Below are positions 15,856-23,325 of a stretch of DNA of 26,134 nt, one piece after another; the stretch's first letter is position 1, and every line of letters begins with the position of its first letter. This stretch comes from JBARCX01 sp049794535 (lineage in GTDB: Bacteria > Pseudomonadota > Gammaproteobacteria > Xanthomonadales > Rhodanobacteraceae), in NCBI GenBank assembly GCA_049794535.1, contig JBARCX010000202.1, forward strand, positions 1 through 26,134, read 5' to 3'. Made by a program: the position numbers and the translations under genes. The notes under the pieces were generated by a model, which saw only the letters and a program-made list of their open reading frames with translations, was not told the DNA's origin and did no database searches.

Positions 15856-17022
15856 TTAGCGTCCGGCCAGTGCGTCGACGATGTTCAGTCGCATGGCACG
15901 CAGGGCGGGCAACGCGCCCACCAATAGGCCGACAACAAGCATCAGCACCAACCCGTGTATCCAGATTTCGGCATCCACGGGGGCAATCGGTATCCCACCA
16001 CCCGTCATCGCTTGAAGACCACCGACGACGAACGTCGCGATCGCAAGCCCCAATACGCCACCAAGCAACAGCAGAAGTATGGATTCAGCCAACACCATGG
16101 CCAGTACGCTGTGACTGGTAAAACCGATCGTCTTCAGCACGGCCAGTTCGGACGTCCGTTCGCGCACCGCCTGCATCATCGTGTTGCCCGATAGCAGCAG
16201 CAGGGTGAAGAACACCGCACCCATGATTGAGGTAACGATCAGCCCGATGTCGGCCATCTGCTTCATCCAGCTCGCGGTTGCCGCTGCCTCGGTCTGGGTA
16301 CGGGTCTCGTGATCGGAGTTTGCCGATATCGCGTCGATCGCCTTGGCCACGCTATCGGCCTGATTCACGTCGGCAACGCGCGTGACGTACCAGCCAACCG
16401 TGCCTTGGTTGTAGGGCGTGGTTTCGTCGAAGTACTTCCAATTCAGCAGAAACATCTTGTCGAAGAAACTGCTCGATTTCTTGTCCTTCGAGTGAATGAT
16501 GCCGACGATGTCGAACGTCCAGTTCTTGCTGCCGTTGTGGTCCGGAAAGATGGTCGACTGCAGCGGGATCTTGTCACCCACCTTCCAGTTGAACTGCTTG
16601 GCGAGTGCCTCGCCGACCAGTGCACCGGTGCGAGTGTCGTTGAAAGCTTTGCGCTCGGCCGGACTCACCTCGACTTCCGGGTAGAGGTCGAGATAATTCG
16701 GCTCCACTGCGAACGTGAAGATTTGGTTGTGCGGATCCTGATAAGCACCACCGAACCAGTTCGCGTAGGTCACCATCGTGACGCCTGGCACCTTCGCAAT
16801 TTGTGCCTCAAGCGACTGCGGCAAGGTCTGGATAAAGGACAGTTTCGAGCCCGTCTGTAGACGTTGCGCACCGTTGGCGCTCTTGCCGGCGTCGTCGAAA
16901 CCGCTGCGCACCGCATCGAGCATGCCGAACAACAGGAACGCAGCAATGATCGAGATCAACGTAAGGATAGTGCGGGTTTTGCGCCGGAACAGCGCCGCCC
17001 AGATGAGATGAAGGTATTTCAT
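15856..17022 (-). CDS. ABC transporter permease, MacB/FtsX type (first permease)
   Basis: 388 residues. One N-terminal span (about 15-37, TILTLISIIAAFLLFGMLDAV), a large periplasmic domain (about 40-265), and three C-terminal spans. The first of these is followed by the FtsX motif MMQAVRERTSELAVLKTIGF. The C-terminus (LPALRAMRLNIVDALAGR) matches the second permease in form (LFPALRAARLPVTTALREL), a family-wide coupling and tail feature. GAGGGG precedes the ATG. It lies 11 nt after the ATPase gene and 11 nt before the second permease. No fused nucleotide-binding domain is present, unlike E. coli MacB. Confidence 0.9.
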   Translation of the reverse strand: MKYLHLIWAALFRRKTRTILTLISIIAAFLLFGMLDAVRSGFDDAGKSANGAQRLQTGSKLSFIQTLPQSLEAQIAKVPGVTMVTYANWFGGAYQDPHNQIFTFAVEPNYLDLYPEVEVSPAERKAFNDTRTGALVGEALAKQFNWKVGDKIPLQSTIFPDHNGSKNWTFDIVGIIHSKDKKSSSFFDKMFLLNWKYFDETTPYNQGTVGWYVTRVADVNQADSVAKAIDAISANSDHETRTQTEAAATASWMKQMADIGLIVTSIMGAVFFTLLLLSGNTMMQAVRERTSELAVLKTIGFTSHSVLAMVLAESILLLLLGGVLGLAIATFVVGGLQAMTGGGIPIAPVDAEIWIHGLVLMLVVGLLVGALPALRAMRLNIVDALAGR

Positions 17023-17033
17023 GGCAACACCCC

Positions 17034-17720
17034 TCAGGCGATGGCCTGTTCGACCAGCGTGCCCTTATCCAGATGCAACGTCTGATTGGCGTACTCGGCC
17101 GCTTTCGGATCATGGGTGACCATCACGATGGTCTTACCATGTTCCCGATTCAGCTGACGCAGCAGGCCCAGAACGTCCTCAGCCGATTGACGATCCAAAT
17201 CGCCAGTCGGCTCGTCGCACACCAGCAATGCGGGATCGGAAACGATGGCGCGAGCAATCGCCACACGCTGCTGTTGACCACCAGACAATTCGCTCGGCTT
17301 GTGCGTGCCGCGCTCCTGCAACCCCACCAGTTGCAGTGCAATGGCCGCGTTCTTGCGTCGCTGCGCACCCGACAACTTGGTCAGCAACAGCGGCAGTTCC
17401 ACATTACGCTGTGCCGTCAGCATGGGCATCAAGTTGTAGAACTGGAATACGAAGCCAACGTGCGACGCACGCCATTTGGCCAATGCGCCACCACCGAGCT
17501 GATCGATGCGTTGACCGGCTACGGCAATGCTGCCGCCGCTGGGAGTATCCAGCCCACCGATCAGGTTGAGCAAGGTCGTCTTACCCGAGCCGGATGGCCC
17601 CATCAGTGCAAGGAAGTCGCCTTCGGCGATATTGAGGTTGATGTGGTGCAACACCTCGACCTTCTGCTTGCCACGCTCGTACACCTTGGAGAGGTCCCGA
17701 ATTTCGATTAACGTGCTCAT
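17034..17720 (-). CDS. ABC transporter ATP-binding protein, MacB/LolD type
   Basis: 228 residues, a complete nucleotide-binding subunit: Walker A GPSGSGKT (41-48), Q-loop FQFYNLMP (Q93), signature LSGGQQQRVAIARA (145 onward), Walker B LLVCDEPTGDLD (165 onward, catalytic E170) and switch histidine in MVTHDP (H203). The sequence type, including the LMPMLTAQRNVELPLLL stretch, is that of the LolD/MacB/FtsE group that partners FtsX-type permeases. A GAGGAG ribosome site lies seven bases before the ATG. Second gene of the four-gene efflux operon. Confidence 0.95.
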   Translation of the reverse strand: MSTLIEIRDLSKVYERGKQKVEVLHHINLNIAEGDFLALMGPSGSGKTTLLNLIGGLDTPSGGSIAVAGQRIDQLGGGALAKWRASHVGFVFQFYNLMPMLTAQRNVELPLLLTKLSGAQRRKNAAIALQLVGLQERGTHKPSELSGGQQQRVAIARAIVSDPALLVCDEPTGDLDRQSAEDVLGLLRQLNREHGKTIVMVTHDPKAAEYANQTLHLDKGTLVEQAIA

Positions 17721-17797
17721 GCCTTATCTCCTCGAGAAAACGGATCTTTATGGCGCGAACGGTTCGCGCCGATCAACGATTTAGAGTGATGATGTAT

Positions 17798-19045
17798 TCA
17801 TGGTGATGACGCCTTCGTTTGGACGTCCGAACCGTCATGCAGCGAAGCCGCTGGCGAAATCACTACGTTGTCGCCAACGTTCACCGACTCAGGTACCAGC
17901 TTGAGATCACCGTAGTCTTGCGTTGCCGGCTGCACCGTACGCTGTTGCGCTTTGCCGTCGGTGACCACGAACAACACGTTGTGACCATCACGCTGCACAA
18001 TGGCTTTCGCCGGCACCAATACACCCTTGGGTGCCTGCGCCACTTCCTTCGGCTTCACTTCCAGGAACGACACGCGCACGCCCATATCCGGCACGATGCG
18101 ACTGTCTTTATGCTCAAGCGCCACGCGCACTTTCACTGTGGCTTTGCCCCGGTCGGCAGCTGGCACGATAGCGATCACATGCGCCGGAATTTTCCAATCC
18201 GGATACGCATCGAGTACCGCCTCGGCTGGCATATTCGACTTGACGCGACCGATATAGGCCTCGTTGACATCCACATCCACTTCCAACGAATCCATGTCGA
18301 CGATGGTGCCGATGCCAGTGCGTGTAAAGCCACCACCGGCAGAGAACGGAGAGATGATTTCGCCGATCTGCGCATCTTTGGTGGTGATCACACCATCGAA
18401 GGGTGCCCGCACCACGCAGTAGTCGAAATTGACCTTGGCCTCGACCACTTGTGCGTCATCCGAAGCTGCTGTTTTCTGCTGCGACACGAGTTGTGCACGT
18501 GTGCTGTCGGCGAGTGTGCGTGCTTGCTCGGCACTCTGCGCCGAAACCAGGCCACGCGCAGCAAGTTGGTCCGCACGCGTTGCATCGCGCAGGTTCTGCG
18601 CTAGTTGTGCACGGAACTGTGCCGCCAGTGCGTGGGCTGCATCCGCCTGTGTTTGCGCTGCAACCAGTGCGGCTTTGTATGCACTGTCATCAAGTCGTGC
18701 GAGCACCTGATCTTTATGGACGTGATCGCCCTCTTCGATCAGCACCTCGGTCAACGTGCCGGTGATCTGTGCAGACACCGTGGCCTGCCGCCGCGCGGTC
18801 ACATAGCCTGTGGCTTGAAGCACGGCACCAGGATCCGCACTGGATGCTGGCGAGATGGCTGCGGCGGTTTGCACGATGACGGCTCGGTGGCCTAGCAACA
18901 ACCAACCAACGGCACCGGCCAGCACGATGAGCAGCACGATGACACCCGCAATCCACGGCCAGCGACCTGGGCCGCTGCTGTGGTCATCGCGCTGATGACG
19001 CTCGATGCGCAGTTCCTTCAATAGATCGGCATTGCTCACTGTCAT
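17798..19045 (-). CDS. Membrane-fusion (periplasmic adaptor) protein, MacA/HlyD family
   Basis: 415 residues from MTVSNADLLKELRIERHQ. A cytoplasmic tail of about 28 residues precedes one membrane anchor (about 29-51, WPWIAGVIVLLIVLAGAVGWLLL). Then come the first lipoyl/barrel strand (LQATGYVTARRQATVSAQITGTL), an alpha-helical hairpin rich in Ala/Gln (about residues 125-200), and the second half with VRAPFDGVITTKDAQIGEI. The ATG at 19045 is chosen because GGAG lies eight bases upstream; an ATG at 19051 is too close to it. It leads the operon and would bridge the inner-membrane ABC complex to an outer-membrane TolC-like channel, which is not encoded here. Confidence 0.92.
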   Translation of the reverse strand: MTVSNADLLKELRIERHQRDDHSSGPGRWPWIAGVIVLLIVLAGAVGWLLLGHRAVIVQTAAAISPASSADPGAVLQATGYVTARRQATVSAQITGTLTEVLIEEGDHVHKDQVLARLDDSAYKAALVAAQTQADAAHALAAQFRAQLAQNLRDATRADQLAARGLVSAQSAEQARTLADSTRAQLVSQQKTAASDDAQVVEAKVNFDYCVVRAPFDGVITTKDAQIGEIISPFSAGGGFTRTGIGTIVDMDSLEVDVDVNEAYIGRVKSNMPAEAVLDAYPDWKIPAHVIAIVPAADRGKATVKVRVALEHKDSRIVPDMGVRVSFLEVKPKEVAQAPKGVLVPAKAIVQRDGHNVLFVVTDGKAQQRTVQPATQDYGDLKLVPESVNVGDNVVISPAASLHDGSDVQTKASSP

Positions 19046-19121
19046 CCCCATGACTCCACTATGCCGGCCACGATAATAGGCCAAGCGCCGCCGCAGCACA
19101 GGCGGTTATCAGTGATTGGCG

Positions 19122-19135
19122 GTGACAGATGTCAC
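19122..19135. promoter_or_regulatory. CRP/Clp-like palindrome upstream of the efflux operon
   Basis: GTGACAGATGTCAC is a palindrome with a two-base centre. It contains GTGA-N6-TCAC, the core of the CRP-family site, about 77 bases upstream of the adaptor ATG. Xanthomonadales have a CRP homologue (Clp), so this is a plausible activator or repressor site. It is a single-site match by eye. Confidence 0.4.
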
Positions 19136-19169
19136 TTCTTAAAGGCACTTAGAGCCTGTCTCACGCCGG

Positions 19170-19399
19170 ATATTGCTTTGCTCTACCCAACTTACGGGGC
19201 GATATTCGTAGGTTGGGATGAGCTTGCGAATCCCAACACCAACGTACGGCCACGTTGGGTATTGCTGCGCTCTACCCAACCTACCAAGCTCGCACTAGGC
19301 ATGCTCGCTCTGTAGATTACGGGAAGCTTACGAACTCCAACGTTGGCGCACCTACGCGTTGGGTGTCCCCCGACCAAGTCCGGGGTCTACCCAACCTAC
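19170..19399. repeat. REP cluster between the efflux operon and the FAH gene
   Basis: Copies: a degenerate minus-oriented REP at about 19170-19195, a plus-oriented copy 19208-19237 (loop GAGCTTGCGA), a minus-oriented copy 19254-19284, and an unusual minus-oriented copy 19358-19399. In the last, the loop is replaced by an extra stem with CCCCG and CGGGG arms. Together with the palindrome at 19122 these account for most of the 390 nt without a gene. Confidence 0.85.
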
Positions 19400-19436
19400 C
19401 AAAGCTTTGCCTCCCCAACCCTACCGAGCTCTAAAC

Positions 19437-20123
19437 ATGCATTACGCCATCGATACCCCCGCCATACCGAGCCTGCCGATCATCGGTAGCGACCTGCGTT
19501 TTCCGATTCGCCGCGTGTTTTGCATCGGCCGCAACTACGCCGAGCACGCACGTGAAATGGGTGCCACAGTAGACGCGGGTACGCCGATGTTTTTCTGCAA
19601 ACCAGCCGATGCCGTAGTGAGCGATGGTGCCGATGTGCCCTACCCTTCGGCCACATCCGACCTGCATCACGAGGTGGAGATGGTGGTGGCGCTCAACGCG
19701 GGTGGGCAGGACCTCACACCCGCACAGGCAAATTCGGCCATTTTCGGCTACGGCGTGGGCCTGGATTTAACCCGCCGTGACCTGCAGGCCATGGTCAAGG
19801 CAAAGAGCCACCCGTGGGACATGGCCAAGGGCTTTGACCATTCCGCGCCTGTATCGGCGTTACGCCCCGCCGCAGAGGTCACGCTTGGCTCGGATACCAA
19901 GCTGAGCCTGCGCGTGAACGGCGAGCTGCGCCAGCAGGGTCAACTTAGTGAAATGGTGCATGGTGTGGCCGAAATCATCTCGGTACTGTCGACGCTGTTC
20001 GAATTGAAACCCGGCGACCTGATCTTCACGGGCACCCCGGCAGGTGTAGCCGCTTTGCAACGTGGCGATCGTGTTCATGCCGTACTGGACGGTATCGCCG
20101 AACTGAATTGCCGCGTCGTCTGA
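19437..20123 (+). CDS. Fumarylacetoacetate hydrolase (FAH) family protein
   Basis: 228 residues, the compact single-domain size of YcgM/FAHD1-like enzymes. Seen: IGRNYAEHAREMG (substrate loop), metal ligands E79 and E81 in HHEVEMVVAL and D110 in GVGLDLTRRDLQ, the K131/D134 pair in WDMAKGFDHSAP, and the C-terminal FTGTPAGVAALQRGD. The family uses Mg2+ or Mn2+ to cleave C-C bonds in acylpyruvates or decarboxylate oxaloacetate. Which acylpyruvate is used here is not evident. The ATG at 19437 is chosen because the upstream in-frame sequence is REP DNA. The next gene, mscL, starts 99 nt downstream. Confidence 0.92.
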   Translation: MHYAIDTPAIPSLPIIGSDLRFPIRRVFCIGRNYAEHAREMGATVDAGTPMFFCKPADAVVSDGADVPYPSATSDLHHEVEMVVALNAGGQDLTPAQANSAIFGYGVGLDLTRRDLQAMVKAKSHPWDMAKGFDHSAPVSALRPAAEVTLGSDTKLSLRVNGELRQQGQLSEMVHGVAEIISVLSTLFELKPGDLIFTGTPAGVAALQRGDRVHAVLDGIAELNCRVV

Positions 20124-20222
20124 ACTGGCGCCCGCTTTACAACAAATTCCAACTGTCCGGACCCTGCGTGCTGCGTTAAAGTCAGCGCGCCATCCGGCGC
20201 TGAACTTTCGGGGAGTAAGCCT

Positions 20223-20633
20223 ATGGGCATGATGACTGAGTTCAAAGAATTCGCCATGCGCGGCAACGTGGTCGACCTGGCCGTCGGTGTGGTGATCGGC
20301 GGCGCGTTCGGCAAGATCGTTACGTCGCTGGTCAATGACGTGATCATGCCGCCGATCGGCTGGATCACCGGCGGCATCGACTTCTCCGAAATGAAGTGGG
20401 TGCTCAAGCCGGCTGACGTCAGCAACCCCGCGCACAAGATCGCCGAGGTGTCGATCAACTATGGCAGTTTCATCAACACCATCATCACGTTCATCATCAT
20501 CGCTTTCGCTATCTTCGTTGTGATCAAGGGCATCAACCGATTGCAGAAGAAAAAAGATGAGGCACCTGCCGCACCGCCGGCCGACGTGGCTCTGCTCACC
20601 GAGATTCGCGACCTGCTCAAGAGCAAGCCGTAA
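20223..20633 (+). CDS. mscL: Large-conductance mechanosensitive channel MscL
   Basis: 136 residues, the usual length. N-terminal amphipathic helix MTEFKEFAMRGNVVDLAVGVVIGGAFGKIVTSLVNDVIMPP with the glycine/alanine-packed pore helix TM1. A periplasmic loop (GGIDFSEMKWVLKPADV) follows, then TM2 (about residues 77-101, FINTIITFIIIAFAIFVVIKGIN) and a cytoplasmic C-terminal helix (VALLTEIRDLLKSK). It forms a pentameric safety valve in the inner membrane that opens under hypo-osmotic shock. GGGGAG lies six bases before the ATG at 20223; two further ATGs at 20229 and 20232 are alternatives. It is followed by a perfect inverted repeat. Confidence 0.97.
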   Translation: MGMMTEFKEFAMRGNVVDLAVGVVIGGAFGKIVTSLVNDVIMPPIGWITGGIDFSEMKWVLKPADVSNPAHKIAEVSINYGSFINTIITFIIIAFAIFVVIKGINRLQKKKDEAPAAPPADVALLTEIRDLLKSKP

Positions 20634-20643
20634 CCCTGCAAGC

Positions 20644-20678
20644 TGCCACGGGCCAACATGGTGCCCAGGCCCGTGGCA
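20644..20678 (+). terminator. Inverted repeat after mscL, possible terminator
   Basis: TGCCACGGGCC (20644-20654) pairs perfectly with GGCCCGTGGCA (20668-20678) around a 13-nt loop, 11 nt after the mscL stop. There is no T-run, so it is either a weak or Rho-assisted terminator or a 3'-end stabiliser. Confidence 0.5.
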
Positions 20679-20758
20679 TAGCTTCCGCAACATGACTTTC
20701 GACATGGGCGGTGCGGCAGGATGACCGCATAATCGGAGTTCACTGCCAGGAGCTCCCG

Positions 20759-22201
20759 ATGCATCGCCCTACGCTTACCCTGCTCGCCGCCAGCCTGATA
20801 CTGGCCACCGGCCTCGCCAACGCCACGGACAAGGCCACCACCATTCCCGCTGCGGCCGTACAGACGGCGGAGCAACTTCGCGACAAGGCCATGCACGACG
20901 ACACCGGCTACCGGATCGTCGAGTCGCTTACCACGGAAATCGGCCCGCGCCTTGCCGGTGGCGTGAACGACCAACGCGCACGCGACTGGGCCATAGCGAA
21001 ATTCAAAGCACTCGGCTTCGACAAGGTCTACACCGAGCCGGTCACGTTCCCGTTGTGGGAGCGTCGCAGTGAAAGCGGCTCCATCGTCGCGCCATTTCCA
21101 CAGCATCTGGTGCTGACGGCACTGGGCTATTCGCCCGGCACGCCCAAGGGCGGCCTCACCGCGCAAGTGGTGCAGTTCGCCAGCCTCGACGCGCTCAAGG
21201 CTGCTGACCCGGCTAGCGTGAAAGGCAAGATCGTCTATATCGGCTACCGCATGCAGCGCACCAAGGACGGCCACGACTACGGCATGGGCTCCGCCGTGCG
21301 CGTGGGTGGCCCGGTGATCGCCGAATCGAAAGGTGCCGCCGGCTACCTGCTTCGCTCGGCGGGTACGGATGCGCATGAGCGCATCGCCCATACCGGCGTT
21401 ACGGGCTTCACCGACCCCGCCAAAGCGATTCCCGCCGCAGCACTTTCCAATCCGGATGCCGATCAGCTCGAACGTGAGCTGGCCTATGGCAAGCCGGTCA
21501 CGGTGAAGCTCGATCTCGACTGCGGCGTCGTCGGGCAATACACCGGTGCCAATGTCATCGGTGAGATCACCGGCAAGAAGTATCCCAACCAGGTGATCGC
21601 CATCGGCGGCCATCTCGATTCATGGGATCCGGGTACCGGTGCGATCGACGATGGCGCCGGCGTGGCCATCGCCATGGCGGCTGGCAAGCTGATCCACGAT
21701 ATGCCGCAACGCCCCGATCGCACGATTCGTGTGATCGCTTTCGCCAACGAGGAGATGGGCCTGTGGGGTGGCCGCGCCTATGCCGAGAAACATGCGGCCG
21801 AGGTCAGCACGTTCCAGCTTGGCACCGAGTCCGATCTGGGTGCCGCCCCGGTATGGCAAATGCGCGCGAGCGTGAAGCCGCAGGCGCGCGACGCGATTGC
21901 GCAGATGGCCAAGGTACTGGCACCGATCGGTGTGGCCTATGACCCGAAGCGCCCGGGTGGTGGTGGCTCGGATTTGTCGCAGATGCACGGCAAGGGCATG
22001 GCGGCGCTCTCACTGGATCAGGACGCCACCTATTACTTTGACTGGCACCACACATCGAACGATACGCTGGACAAGATCGATCCGAAGGAGCTGGCGCAGA
22101 ACGTAGCCGTCTATACAACGTTCTCGTATATGGCGGCACAGGCGGATGGCGATTTTGGTTCCGCGCCGAATGCATTCGCGGGCGACGGTGCTCAAGAATA
22201 A
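20759..22201 (+). CDS. Secreted M28-family zinc aminopeptidase
   Basis: 480 residues with a signal peptide (1-21, TLTLLAASLILATGLANA). A protease-associated insert precedes the catalytic domain. All co-catalytic zinc ligands of the M28 family are in place: H285 (GGHLDSW), bridging D297 (GAIDDGAG), catalytic base E331 with ligand E332 (ANEEMGLWGG), D359 (ESDLG) and H430 (WHHTSNDTLDKID). It should release N-terminal amino acids from peptides in the periplasm or outside. AGGAG lies six bases before the ATG at 20759, which rules out the longer in-frame form. It ends at a strong terminator. Confidence 0.94.
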   Translation: MHRPTLTLLAASLILATGLANATDKATTIPAAAVQTAEQLRDKAMHDDTGYRIVESLTTEIGPRLAGGVNDQRARDWAIAKFKALGFDKVYTEPVTFPLWERRSESGSIVAPFPQHLVLTALGYSPGTPKGGLTAQVVQFASLDALKAADPASVKGKIVYIGYRMQRTKDGHDYGMGSAVRVGGPVIAESKGAAGYLLRSAGTDAHERIAHTGVTGFTDPAKAIPAAALSNPDADQLERELAYGKPVTVKLDLDCGVVGQYTGANVIGEITGKKYPNQVIAIGGHLDSWDPGTGAIDDGAGVAIAMAAGKLIHDMPQRPDRTIRVIAFANEEMGLWGGRAYAEKHAAEVSTFQLGTESDLGAAPVWQMRASVKPQARDAIAQMAKVLAPIGVAYDPKRPGGGGSDLSQMHGKGMAALSLDQDATYYFDWHHTSNDTLDKIDPKELAQNVAVYTTFSYMAAQADGDFGSAPNAFAGDGAQE

Positions 22202-22223
22202 TTACGGCAACTGCGACCATTAC

Positions 22224-22251
22224 AAAAGGCGGCCCAAGGCCGCCTTTTTTT
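22224..22251 (+). terminator. Rho-independent terminator, possibly bidirectional
   Basis: AAAAGGCGGCC and GGCCGCCTTTT form a perfect 11-bp stem with a CAA loop, followed by more T (seven in all). It serves the aminopeptidase gene. The A-run on the other arm gives four T on the minus strand, so it may also terminate the convergent MarR gene. Confidence 0.93.
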
Positions 22252-22273
22252 CATAATGAAACATGGCGCATAT

Positions 22274-22738
22274 TTATGGATCGTTTTCTGCAATCGTCTC
22301 GGTTATTTCCAACGCCTGCAGATTTTCTTTTATCCGGTTCAGCACGGCCATGGCCTGCTCCATCTCGGCATAATCAATGCCGACGGTGGCATCACGGCGC
22401 AGGCCATAGGCGATCTCTTCCATATCACCCACCACATCGCGTGCCTGGTCGGTGGTATACAAACGCCAAGCGCGGCGATCTTTCGGATCGGGGCGACGCT
22501 CGACGAAACCGGCGGCTTGCAGGCGATCGATGACCCGCCCTACCGCGATAGGCTCCATTTCCAGGAACTCGGCCAACTCGGTCTGGCGCAGACCCTCACG
22601 GTGATAAAGCACCTTGGTCGCACGCCACTGCGCGCGGGTGAGGCCAAATTTCACGGCACGCCGATCGAAGTGCTTGCGAAATAGCAAGGTCACATCATTG
22701 AGCAGGTAACCGAACGAGATGTCTTCCGTTTTTGCCAT
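22274..22738 (-). CDS. MarR-family transcriptional regulator
   Basis: 154 residues. A winged helix-turn-helix lies between dimerisation helices: GLTRAQWRATKVLYHREGLRQTELAEFLEMEPIAVGRVIDRLQAAGFVERRPDPKDRRAWRLY in pieces typical of MarR, with the recognition helix near PIAVGRVIDRL and the wing DPKDRRAWRL. These regulators bind palindromes as dimers and release on binding phenolic or oxidant signals. The ATG at 22738 is chosen over 22762 because family members start with a short tail before the first helix; the ribosome site is weak. It is divergent from the macro-domain gene, with 59 nt between the starts, so it may control both. Confidence 0.92.
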   Translation of the reverse strand: MAKTEDISFGYLLNDVTLLFRKHFDRRAVKFGLTRAQWRATKVLYHREGLRQTELAEFLEMEPIAVGRVIDRLQAAGFVERRPDPKDRRAWRLYTTDQARDVVGDMEEIAYGLRRDATVGIDYAEMEQAMAVLNRIKENLQALEITETIAENDP

Positions 22739-22797
22739 GAGGTAGAGCAACCTTAACGTCACATGTGCGCAAGCATAAGCCGAAAGCGTGCCCGACT
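22739..22797. promoter_or_regulatory. Divergent promoter region of marR and macro-domain genes
   Basis: Only 59 nt separate the two start codons. The region contains the 8-bp palindrome CACATGTG (22760-22767), a possible half of a MarR operator. Promoter boxes cannot be fixed by eye. Confidence 0.35.
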
Positions 22798-23325
22798 ATG
22801 TCTATCTCCGTCATAACCGCCGATATCACCCAGTTGGACGTCGACGCCATCGTCAACGCCGCCAATGAAACCCTACTCGGCGGTGGCGGCGTGGATGGCG
22901 CCATCCACCGCGCGGCAGGGCCTGGGCTGCTCGCCGCCTGCCAAGCCCTGCCCGAGGTCGCCCCTGGCGTGCGCTGCCCCACCGGAGAGGCACGCATCAC
23001 GCCCGGCTTCGCACTGCGTGCACGCCATGTCATCCACACCGTAGGCCCGGTCTGGCACAGCGGCGGCCATGGCGAGGCAGACCAACTGGCACAGTGCTAT
23101 CGAAACAGCATCGCACTCGCCGTGGCACACCAGCTCAGCTCCATCGCCTTCCCAGCCATCAGCTGCGGCGTCTATGGCTACCCACCCGAACGAGCCGCGC
23201 GAGTGGCCGTCGCAGCCTTGCACGAGGGATTGCAACGGCAACCCCACCTGCGCGTAGTCCTATGCGGGTTCAACGAGCCAATGCGCGCTATCTGGGAGCA
23301 CGCGCTGAGTGACGCATCTTCATAG
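22798..23325 (+). CDS. Macro-domain O-acetyl-ADP-ribose deacetylase, YmdB-like
   Basis: 175 residues, a stand-alone macro domain. Seen: D9 in VITADIT (adenine contact), IVNAANETLLGGGGVDGAIHRAAG with N20, N23 and D33 of the catalytic pocket, and the phosphate loop PAISCGVYGYP (119 onward). The MacroD/YmdB class hydrolyses O-acetyl-ADP-ribose and removes ADP-ribose from acidic residues. It acts in the cytoplasm. The ATG at 22798 is preferred to the GTG at 22765 because the domain begins immediately. Its 3' end overlaps the convergent BatD gene by 6 nt. Confidence 0.93.
   Translation: MSISVITADITQLDVDAIVNAANETLLGGGGVDGAIHRAAGPGLLAACQALPEVAPGVRCPTGEARITPGFALRARHVIHTVGPVWHSGGHGEADQLAQCYRNSIALAVAHQLSSIAFPAISCGVYGYPPERAARVAVAALHEGLQRQPHLRVVLCGFNEPMRAIWEHALSDASS

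Noticed and set aside
20459..21613. 384-codon minus-strand open frame
   Set aside because: It runs antisense across mscL and the M28 peptidase, both well supported. Its composition (His, Gly, Arg rich) is that of an antisense shadow.
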